NCBI GenBank assembly: GCA_900470445.1
Contig: UCAU01000008.1
Location: 1-64,000 of the forward strand
Reading direction: 5' to 3'
Length of the DNA: 64,000 nucleotides
Source of the DNA: Hyphomicrobiales bacterium
Lineage (GTDB): Bacteria > Pseudomonadota > Alphaproteobacteria > Rhizobiales > Devosiaceae
Below, one piece after another: positions 1 through 6,436 of the stretch (position 1 is its first letter; each line of letters begins with the position of its first letter). The position numbers were made by a program, and so were the translations under genes. The notes under the pieces were generated by a model that did no database searches, had not been told where the DNA came from, and was given only the letters and a program-made list of their open reading frames with translations.

Positions 1-65
1 GGTGGCCACATCGGCGCCCCTGGCCGTGCCCAGCTTTCGCCAGATGGGGCGCCGATGTGGCCACC
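1..65. repeat. Perfect 20-bp inverted repeat at window start
   Basis: Bases 1-20 are the exact reverse complement of bases 46-65, with a 25-base spacer. The right arm lies inside the MFS coding sequence. A perfect arm of this length starting at base 1 suggests either a contig end with a fold-back artefact or a real hairpin; the sequence alone cannot decide. Confidence 0.9.
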
Positions 66-1216
66 AGATAGAGCAAAGCGGTAACGCCCAATGCGGTGGC
101 AATGCCCCAATTGTCGACCAGCACGCCGGCATAGAGCCCGCCAAACGGGATCAGCGCCCAGCTCAAGGCGCCCGCCAGCGCCACCACGCGCCCCACCATG
201 GCCTGCGGTGTGCGCTCGAACAGAATGGCTGAAATGATCGGGTTGATGAAGCCGGCGGCCAATCCCCCCAGCAGCAGGACCGCCACGATGGCCGGCAGCG
301 GCAGGTTGACCGCATAGATGCCCATGGCCAAGGGACCCGCGCAGAAGAAGCCCAATGTGTAGAGCAGCAGGCGCGGCAGACGGGGGCCGTAGATTGCCGC
401 CAGGGCCGCGCCGACAATGGCAGAGCCCGAAAAAGTCGCGAGCAGAATGCCCACCCAGGCCACATCCAGCCCCGCCGTGCGCACCCAGACCGGCAGGAGC
501 ACTATGGAATAAGCCTGGTCGAACAGGTTGGTAAAGGCGATCATGATCGTCAGCCCGAGCAGCACCGGGTCCCGCCGCAGCACATGCCAGCCACCGGCCA
601 GTTCGGCGCCGTAACTGGTGGCAATGACTGGTTTGGGCTCGGCTGTCGCAATGCGGGCCGGCAATCCCACCGCCAGCACCAGCGCCGAAAGCATGAAAGC
701 CAGTGCATTGACCAGCAGCGCGGGCCCCGATCCCAATAGGCCGATCAGCACGCCCGCGGCGGCGGCGCCCAAAGTGCCGGCCAGGCGATCGCTTGCCCCT
801 ACCACCCCGGTGACCCGCTCCAGCGGCAATTGCCCCATGGCGGCCACGGCGGGCACCAATGCCATCTTGGACGCATCCGATGGCGCCCGCAGCACCCCGA
901 TCAGCGCCACCAGCGGCAACAGCACCCAGATCGACAGCAGCCCGGCCCAATAAAAGAACGGCACCAGCGAGACGGCGAACATCGACAGGCAATCACACCA
1001 CACCGCCACCCGCCTTGCGCCGAGCCGGTCAATCAACGGACCGCCCAGCGCCTTGGCCAGCACATAGGGCAGCATTTCGGCAAAGCCGACCAACCCGGTC
1101 AACACCGGGCTGCCTGTGGTGGTCAGCACCAGCCATGGAATGGCGATGGCCGACAGGCGGGTACCCGAGGTGGACAGCACGGTGGCGACGGATAGCGCCA
1201 CAAAGGAGCGAGGCAT
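1..1216 (-). CDS. MFS transporter (3' end beyond window)
   Basis: Major facilitator superfamily permease, probably a drug or metabolite exporter of the inner membrane; the substrate cannot be told. About 400 residues are visible, which is close to full length, with alternating hydrophobic helices and a motif-A-like loop after helix 2 (GGPLIDRLGARR, residues 58-69). The ATG at 1216 lies 2 bases after the stop of the ArsR-type gene, so the two form one operon and the regulator probably controls the exporter. The frame is open to the window edge. The last 20-45 bases overlap a perfect fold-back (1-65) and the residues encoded there no longer look like a transporter, so the true C-terminus is uncertain. 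Confidence 0.85.
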   Translation of the reverse strand, partial: MPRSFVALSVATVLSTSGTRLSAIAIPWLVLTTTGSPVLTGLVGFAEMLPYVLAKALGGPLIDRLGARRVAVWCDCLSMFAVSLVPFFYWAGLLSIWVLLPLVALIGVLRAPSDASKMALVPAVAAMGQLPLERVTGVVGASDRLAGTLGAAAAGVLIGLLGSGPALLVNALAFMLSALVLAVGLPARIATAEPKPVIATSYGAELAGGWHVLRRDPVLLGLTIMIAFTNLFDQAYSIVLLPVWVRTAGLDVAWVGILLATFSGSAIVGAALAAIYGPRLPRLLLYTLGFFCAGPLAMGIYAVNLPLPAIVAVLLLGGLAAGFINPIISAILFERTPQAMVGRVVALAGALSWALIPFGGLYAGVLVDNWGIATALGVTALLYLVATSAPHLAKAGHGQGRRCGH

Positions 1217-1218
1217 GG

Positions 1219-1821
1219 TCACGGCTGATCTGGCTCCGTTTGCTCTGTCGCCAGCGGGGCGGCATTGAGAATGATCGAAAACGGTCGATGGTCCGGCGGC
1301 AAGGGCGTTCCCAGCGGCGGTGCCGACGCCAAGGCCCGAGCCATCAGCGCCTGAATCTGCCCGATCAGCGCGGCCGCCGCCTCCGGCGTCATGGCGATAG
1401 TATAGTCACTGACGCTCGATGCCTTGCGCCATGCCGGCGGCAGATTGGCATAGCCATCGTGTGCCGCCTGCATCTGGGTCATTTGCCAATGCAAGGCGGC
1501 CTGCTGGAAGGCCAAGCCGGCATCGAGCGCTTCGCCCTCGACATGCTCGCCCAGAAAGGACGTCACCTCGTGCCGCGCACGCCACCAGCGGTCGCGCCGG
1601 TTGCCCTGCCCTACGGCCTCCTCGATGAAGCCGTGCAGCGCCAGTTGCCGCAAATGATAACTCGTCGCGCCCGAATTCAGCCCCAGCCGCGCCGCGAGGC
1701 CTGACGCCGTCGCCGGCCCGTCGACCCGCAGCAATCCCAACATGCGCAACCGCACAGGATGCGCCAGCGCCTTGAGCGCGGTGGGATCGGGACTGACCTG
1801 GCTAACCTGACGTTCAGGCAT
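1219..1821 (-). CDS. ArsR-type winged-helix regulator
   Basis: Transcriptional regulator of 200 residues. The N-terminal half is an ArsR-like winged helix: the AHPVRLRML segment (about residues 20-28) is typical of the family and the recognition helix lies around residues 49-61. The C-terminal half is not a metal-binding domain I recognise, so the ligand is unknown. I chose the ATG at 1821 because the homology begins just after it; an upstream start at 1872 would run through the likely operator. It is followed at once by the MFS gene. A palindrome at 1853-1872, directly upstream of the start, is a good candidate operator, which suggests autoregulation. Confidence 0.85.
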   Translation of the reverse strand: MPERQVSQVSPDPTALKALAHPVRLRMLGLLRVDGPATASGLAARLGLNSGATSYHLRQLALHGFIEEAVGQGNRRDRWWRARHEVTSFLGEHVEGEALDAGLAFQQAALHWQMTQMQAAHDGYANLPPAWRKASSVSDYTIAMTPEAAAALIGQIQALMARALASAPPLGTPLPPDHRPFSIILNAAPLATEQTEPDQP

Positions 1822-1852
1822 GGCGAACCTCGTTTCGAGGCCGAATATTACA

Positions 1853-1872
1853 TTGCAAACAAGTCTTTGCAA
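1853..1872. promoter_or_regulatory. Putative ArsR operator palindrome
   Basis: Perfect inverted repeat TTGCAAA-N6-TTTGCAA lying 31 bases upstream of the regulator's start and about 85 bases upstream of the divergent S66 peptidase gene. A related imperfect element (ATTTGCGAAT) follows at about 1878-1887. The AT-rich dyad in an otherwise GC-rich window fits a winged-helix repressor site; binding is inferred. Confidence 0.6.
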
Positions 1873-1956
1873 AGATTTATTTGCGAATTCACCCGCAGGT
1901 AGCGCCTTGGCGAAATCGAACGCTATAGTACCGGCACTGTGGGGGATATCAGCACG

Positions 1957-3006
1957 ATGCCGAACGCATTGCGAAAGCCGCAGGCCCTTGTGGCCGGAGA
2001 CCGGGTAGCGGCGGTGTCGCCCTCATGGGGTGGGCCAGGCACGTTTCCGCAGCGCTACGAAGCCGGCAAGCGGCAGCTTGAGGCCGCGTTCGGCGTGAGC
2101 GTCGTCGAGATGGCGCATACATTGGCGGATGCCGATTGGATTTCGGCCAATCCGCGCGCCCGGGCGGATGATCTGATGTCGGCCTTTGCCGATCCGTCCA
2201 TTGCGGGCATTTTCTGCACCATTGGCGGGGACGATTCCATTCGGCTGCTGCCCTATCTCGATCTGGCGGTGATCCGTGACAATCCCAAGGTGTTTCTGGG
2301 CTTTTCAGACACGACGAGCCTGCACCTGGCTTGTTTTGCCGCCGGGCTGACCTCGTTTTATGGCCCCAGCATCATGGCCGGCTTTGCCGAAAATGGCGGC
2401 ATGCATGACTATACGGCGGATGGGGTGCGGCGGGCGCTGTTCAGCACTGAGCCACCCGGCCTCGTGCCGGTGAATAGCGAGGGCTGGACGGCCGAGCGTT
2501 TGGACTGGGGCAATCCTGTGCTGCAGCGCCGGCGGCGTGTGTTGCAGCCGGCCGATCCGGTACGGGTCTTGCAAGGCAAGGGCGTGGCGCAGGGACATTT
2601 GCTGGGCGGATGTGCCGAGGTGCTGGAAATGGCCAAGGGCACGGCGTGGTGGCCGGGGCCGGATGCGTGGCGCGGCGCGATCCTCTTCATAGAGACCTCT
2701 GAGGAGGCCCCTCCGCCCGAGTTCCTCCGCTATTGGCTGCGCAATTATGCGGCGCAGGGCATTTTAGGCGTGGTGAACGGCATCGTGCTGGCGCGGCCGG
2801 ACCCCAAGGGCGACGCGGCCTATCAGACGAAGCTGGAAGAGACCCTCATCACGGCGCTGGCCGAGGCCGGGCTGACCGACCTGCCAGTATTGTCGGGCCT
2901 CGATTTCGGGCATACCCAGCCCATGCTCACCCTGCCCTATGGCGTGCAGGCGCAAATCGACTGCACTTCGGGACGGATGAGTATCCTCGAAGCCGGGGTG
3001 CAGTGA
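1957..3006 (+). CDS. S66 family peptidase (LD-carboxypeptidase / MccF-like)
   Basis: Serine peptidase of the S66 family, which includes the murein LD-carboxypeptidase LdcA and the microcin C self-immunity protein MccF; the protein is 349 residues. The nucleophile motif GFSD is at residues 115-118 (Ser117), and the expected catalytic Glu and His are near residues 246 (FIETSEE) and 319 (GHTQPM). There is no signal peptide, so it is probably cytoplasmic. I prefer the ATG at 1957, which has a GGGGGA stretch about 10 bases upstream, over a GTG at 1939 in the same frame. It is divergent from the ArsR/MFS operon and may share its control region. Peptidoglycan recycling versus cleavage of a toxic peptide conjugate cannot be separated by sequence reading. 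Confidence 0.85.
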   Translation: MPNALRKPQALVAGDRVAAVSPSWGGPGTFPQRYEAGKRQLEAAFGVSVVEMAHTLADADWISANPRARADDLMSAFADPSIAGIFCTIGGDDSIRLLPYLDLAVIRDNPKVFLGFSDTTSLHLACFAAGLTSFYGPSIMAGFAENGGMHDYTADGVRRALFSTEPPGLVPVNSEGWTAERLDWGNPVLQRRRRVLQPADPVRVLQGKGVAQGHLLGGCAEVLEMAKGTAWWPGPDAWRGAILFIETSEEAPPPEFLRYWLRNYAAQGILGVVNGIVLARPDPKGDAAYQTKLEETLITALAEAGLTDLPVLSGLDFGHTQPMLTLPYGVQAQIDCTSGRMSILEAGVQ

Positions 3007-3051
3007 GCCACCGAGGGTGGTCATTACACAACCACTACACTATGCAGGGCC

Positions 3052-3342
3052 ATGGCAGATACTTATCGGGCGTGGCTTCGCGGGGCGGAAAAGTGGCAGA
3101 ACATTGCGGTGATCGATCTGCGGTCACTGGATGGCGTCGGCAAGATGCTGCAATCGGCGGGCCTCAAGACGCTGGGTGAAATCGACGAAATGGAGGGCCC
3201 CGAGCTGCTGAAGCTGCCGGGGCTCGGCGTCGGCGTCATCCGGCGGGTTCGCGGCATCATCCGCAGTTGCAAGGCAGAGGAACGGCGGCGCAGATCGGCA
3301 ACGGTTTCGTTACGCGTCCGGCCGCCGCGGGTGGCGCTTTAG
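3052..3342 (+). CDS. Small helix-hairpin-helix protein, unknown function
   Basis: A 96-residue protein. Its middle (about residues 40-70, ending in the LPGLGVGVIRR segment) resembles the helix-hairpin-helix repeats found in DNA-binding proteins and in the RNA polymerase alpha C-terminal domain. The C-terminus is very basic, with an RRRRS run. It follows the S66 gene by 45 bases on the same strand. I do not recognise a named family; nucleic-acid binding is an inference from the hairpin motif and charge. Confidence 0.55.
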   Translation: MADTYRAWLRGAEKWQNIAVIDLRSLDGVGKMLQSAGLKTLGEIDEMEGPELLKLPGLGVGVIRRVRGIIRSCKAEERRRRSATVSLRVRPPRVAL

Positions 3343-3348
3343 CCAGCG

Positions 3349-3732
3349 CTAAATCTCCTGCGCAATTTCCCAGACATGGCCGGAGGGATCTGCAAAGGCG
3401 GCCGTGCGGCGGCCCCAGTGCCGATCCATCGGGCCATTGAGGAAAGTCACACCGCGGCTTTGCAGCTCGGCGTAGGTGGCGTTGACGTCATCGACCCGAA
3501 CGGTGAGCAGCATGCGGGCGCCCGAGGCCGCAGCGCCGACCGGCGAAGGGGTGACCAGCTCGGGGGCCTGACTGGCTGCGAGCAGATTAAGCATGGCCCC
3601 GGAGAATCTGAGCAGCGCCGAGACAGGGTCTTCACCGATAATTTCGGCGGCGAAGACCTTTTGATAGAAGGCCTTGGCGGCGGCGATATCTTCGACAAAC
3701 AGGGTGACGACTTCGATTGCATTCAGGCGCAT
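3349..3732 (-). CDS. VOC / glyoxalase-fold protein
   Basis: A 127-residue single-domain protein of the vicinal oxygen chelate superfamily (glyoxalase I, bleomycin resistance, extradiol dioxygenases). It shows the paired beta-alpha-beta-beta-beta pattern: VVTLFVEDIAAAKAFYQ near the N-terminus and TVRVDDVNATYAELQSRG in the second half, ending with the DPSGHVWEI segment typical of the fold. The ATG at 3732 has GGAAGGGAA just upstream and is preferred to one at 3765. The substrate is unknown; proteins of this type often act on small electrophiles or bind antibiotics. It converges on the HhH gene with a 6-base gap. Confidence 0.85.
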   Translation of the reverse strand: MRLNAIEVVTLFVEDIAAAKAFYQKVFAAEIIGEDPVSALLRFSGAMLNLLAASQAPELVTPSPVGAAASGARMLLTVRVDDVNATYAELQSRGVTFLNGPMDRHWGRRTAAFADPSGHVWEIAQEI

Positions 3733-3836
3733 GGGGAATTCCCTTCCGATTTGGCTGGCCGGCAAATGGCCGGTTCACCGCCTCAACGCGTGGGCGCCTA
3801 TAGCTTCGACTATTATTCGTAAAAAAACGCGAGCGA

Positions 3837-4241
3837 TCACGCCGCCTGGTCAAACTCGGTGCGGGACCGGTCGATATCGGCAAAATTCTCGTCCGCCCAG
3901 CGGATTAAATGACCGAAGGGAACGATGACGGATTCGCCCAAAGCGGTCAGCCGATACTCCACCGATGGCGGCTTGGTGTCGAAGACCTGGCGGGAAACCA
4001 TGCCGTCGCGTTGCAGGTCGCGCAGCGTCTGGGTCAGCATTTTCTGGGAAATATCGGGAATTTCACGGCGCAGCTGATTGAAGCGCTTGGGGCCGCTGGC
4101 CAGCGTCATCACCAGCAGCATGCTCCACTTGTCGGAAATCTTGTCGAGCACACCGCGCACCGGGCAATTGCCGACCGGCTGGCCCACATTGGCGCTCCAT
4201 TTTTCAACAAAGACGGTGGCTTCTTCGAGTGCGGCGCGCAT
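3837..4241 (-). CDS. HxlR-family regulator (QorR-like)
   Basis: Winged-helix regulator of the HxlR family, 134 residues. The family signature (CPVRGVLDKISDKWSMLL, residues 26-43) and the wing-region FNQLRREIPDISQKMLTQTL segment are clear. Cys26 sits where redox-sensing members such as QorR/YodB carry their reactive cysteine. It is divergent from an NmrA-type quinone oxidoreductase gene, the arrangement of E. coli qorR/qorB. This suggests a sensor of quinones or other electrophiles that represses its neighbour. I prefer the ATG at 4241, where homology begins, over one at 4316, which would add an unlikely leader. Confidence 0.85.
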   Translation of the reverse strand: MRAALEEATVFVEKWSANVGQPVGNCPVRGVLDKISDKWSMLLVMTLASGPKRFNQLRREIPDISQKMLTQTLRDLQRDGMVSRQVFDTKPPSVEYRLTALGESVIVPFGHLIRWADENFADIDRSRTEFDQAA

Positions 4242-4386
4242 GGTGGTTACCTTGAGGTGACGTTGTCCCGGCAAAGTGCCTCCTTTCGCGTCGTGAGCAG
4301 ACGCACTAGATAGCACTCTCTATTCGATACTTACTCTCTCAGCGCCTGTGCTGCAAGGGAGCGGTGTTTTGACCAAGGAGAGAGAC
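4242..4386. promoter_or_regulatory. Divergent control region of the HxlR/QorB-like pair
   Basis: This 145-base gap must hold both promoters. It contains a small dyad ATAG-N6-CTAT (4310-4323) and a direct repeat ACTCTCT (4315-4321 and 4333-4339). Either could be part of an HxlR operator, but neither is strong enough to assign. Confidence 0.35.
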
Positions 4387-5268
4387 ATGGCAGACTTCAA
4401 GAACAGCATGCTATTGGTAACCGGCGCCTCGGGGCAATTCGGGCGCCTCGCGGTAGAAGAATTGCTGGCGCTTGGCGCTACCAAGCTCATCGCTGGCACG
4501 CGTGATCCGGCCAAGCTGGCAGATCTGGCCGCCCGCGGCGTTGAAGTGCGCCAGCTCGACTTCGATGACAAGGCCAGCCTTGCCGCCGGCTTTGCCGGGG
4601 TCGAACGCGTGCTGCTGATCAGCACCGATGCGGTGGGCAACCGCGTGGCGCAGCACAAGAATGCAGTGGAAGCGGCCAAGGCCGCCGGCGTCAAGCACGT
4701 GGTCTATACTTCCGCACCCAATCCGCGCCCCAATCCGGGCACCGGGGTTTCGCCCGAGCACTATTGGACCGAGGTGGCCATTGCCGCTGCCGGGCTCGAT
4801 TTCACCTTTCTGCGCAATCACATCTATGCCGAAATCAGCCTGCTCGGCGCTGCTCCCGCCATCGGTTCGGGCCAGCTTTATGACGCCACCAATGGCGGCG
4901 GTCGCTCCTATGTGACGCGGGCCGACGCCGCCCGCACCGCGGCTGGTGCGCTGCTGACGGCCGAAGGCCAGGCCATTTTCGACGTGACCGGCCCGGCTGC
5001 CGTGACCCAGGCAGAGCTGGCAGCCGAATTCGCCAAGGCAAGCGGCAAGCCCGTAGCCCGCGTTGGGCTGACCGGCGAGCAGCTGCGCGGCGGCCTGATC
5101 GCCGCCGGCCTTCCCGAAGGCATGGCCGATGTCATGGTGGCCTTCGACGTGGACGCCGCCGAAGGCTACCATGCCGTCGTAACCGACACGGTCGAGCAGT
5201 TCAGCGGCCGCAAGCCGGAAACGCTGAGCGCGTTTCTTGAGACCAATCGTGGGGCGTTGGTGGGGTAA
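4387..5268 (+). CDS. NmrA-type NAD(P)H:quinone oxidoreductase (QorB-like)
   Basis: A 293-residue Rossmann-fold protein of the NmrA/QorB group of atypical short-chain dehydrogenases. The nucleotide-binding motif TGASGQFG is at residues 12-19, a KHVVYTSAP segment follows the central strand, and the usual catalytic Tyr-Lys pair of classical SDRs is not evident, as expected for this group. QorB reduces quinones with NADPH. The ATG at 4387 has an AAGGAGAGA ribosome site and is clearly better than the frame's earlier start at 4348. The divergent HxlR gene supports a quinone-stress role. Substrate specificity is inferred from context. Confidence 0.85.
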   Translation: MADFKNSMLLVTGASGQFGRLAVEELLALGATKLIAGTRDPAKLADLAARGVEVRQLDFDDKASLAAGFAGVERVLLISTDAVGNRVAQHKNAVEAAKAAGVKHVVYTSAPNPRPNPGTGVSPEHYWTEVAIAAAGLDFTFLRNHIYAEISLLGAAPAIGSGQLYDATNGGGRSYVTRADAARTAAGALLTAEGQAIFDVTGPAAVTQAELAAEFAKASGKPVARVGLTGEQLRGGLIAAGLPEGMADVMVAFDVDAAEGYHAVVTDTVEQFSGRKPETLSAFLETNRGALVG

Positions 5269-5339
5269 GGCCGGCGGCATTCGCTTTTACGCCTGACGCC
5301 GCCCAACCCATTTTGCACCTGACGCTACCCCACCCACGG

Positions 5340-5366
5340 TGTCACCCGGCGCAGGCCGGGGTGACA
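5340..5366. repeat. GC-rich palindromic repeat
   Basis: Dyad with arms TGTCACCCGGC and GCCGGGGTGACA around a 4-base loop, lying between convergent genes. It is one of several kinds of dispersed hairpin in this window and may act as a terminator-like structure. Confidence 0.6.
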
Positions 5367-5448
5367 TCGTGGATGGGGCGGGTTTGGTGGACATTGCCAT
5401 CCTGCCCCGTGCGACGGCTCTCCCCGCCAGAACCGATGGAAGCGAGCA

Positions 5449-5931
5449 TCACGACATGACCACGTATTTCATGTCACGGTGCTTGATGCGGATGATGGCA
5501 TGGGTAAAGACGATCTCGTGGCTCAGAAAGTCGTCTTCCAGAACCAGTATCTCGTCAATCAGCCAATCGCCATGCGACCGGTCTGCTGCGGGCCAGTCAC
5601 TCTTGGTCTTTTCTACCGCGTATGACTGCACGTCGCTGTAGGTCAGCAGCAGCCTTTTGCCATAGGCGCCGGCGAGGTGAATCTCGATGCCATTGGCTCG
5701 CGCGTCACCCTCTTCGAACTCCAGCACCACCAGCTTTTGCAGGCGCGCATCGTGAGGGCATCGCTCGTCCCTGTGCGCGTAATGCCATGGCGCGCTCATG
5801 AACGCGAGGGCGTCCGCCGGCACACGGTGGCGGACCTCTGCCACATAGGCCGGGTAGTCGGCGCTATCCATCGCGTAGCCGTCATCGGTCTGAGAAAACT
5901 GGATGATCTTCAACGTGCTTCTCTCCGGCAT
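5449..5931 (-). CDS. Hypothetical protein, 160 residues
   Basis: I do not recognise the family. The protein is soluble, acidic and without a signal peptide. It is rich in Asp/His and has a segment (HGDWLIDEILVLEDDFLSH, about residues 119-137) resembling the end of small beta-rich hypothetical proteins that are widespread in bacteria. Its start overlaps the stop of the preceding gene (TGATG at about 5931), so the two are translationally coupled. The pair could be an enzyme/partner or an immunity-type unit, but there is no direct support. Confidence 0.6.
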   Translation of the reverse strand: MPERSTLKIIQFSQTDDGYAMDSADYPAYVAEVRHRVPADALAFMSAPWHYAHRDERCPHDARLQKLVVLEFEEGDARANGIEIHLAGAYGKRLLLTYSDVQSYAVEKTKSDWPAADRSHGDWLIDEILVLEDDFLSHEIVFTHAIIRIKHRDMKYVVMS

Positions 5932-6257
5932 CAGTCGCAGAACGCCGCAAGTCCCGCGCCCTGCTCTGCAGCGCGGGCAAGCATCCCCCGCATCGTCTTG
6001 AACGCAGCCGCCCGCCCGCCGTCAATGCCAGGCGTGCCGGCATGCGCATCGAACACACCCAGCATCGTCATGACCTGGTCGGGGCGCAGCAGCGTGTCCT
6101 CGAAATAGCCGAGTTCTGCTCCCGCTTGCCTGCATTGGTCGAACACACTGGCCAAGGCGCGATGCGCCTCGAGGTCGATAGAGCCCGCATGGACCAAGCC
6201 CCGCGGGTCCTCGGGCATGGCTGCGCAGGAAGACGGCACGAGGTAGATGTCGAGCAT
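5931..6257 (-). CDS. Hypothetical protein, 108 residues, upstream partner
   Basis: First gene of a coupled pair with the 160-residue protein. No family is recognised. The protein is mainly helical and has no signal peptide or membrane segment. Conserved-looking blocks are MLDIYLVPSS at the N-terminus and EDTLLRPDQVMTMLGVF in the middle. A start at 6257 gives a compact protein; a shifted frame of similar length over the same bases is a shadow. Function is unknown. Confidence 0.55.
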   Translation of the reverse strand: MLDIYLVPSSCAAMPEDPRGLVHAGSIDLEAHRALASVFDQCRQAGAELGYFEDTLLRPDQVMTMLGVFDAHAGTPGIDGGRAAAFKTMRGMLARAAEQGAGLAAFCD

Positions 6258-6436
6258 GGCTTACCGCTTGTTTGAGAGGCATGGGCGCAGGTGTCGGGGC
6301 CACGCTCAACATGGCAGCATCAAGCGGTCGTCGTCGAGAGGTGCCCCACTTGTCTCAGCATGCTGGTGACAACCTCGCCCCTCTTCCGCCACCGCTGGAC
6401 GCTCCCGCGCCAAACCCGTAGGACTGCGGCAACGGC

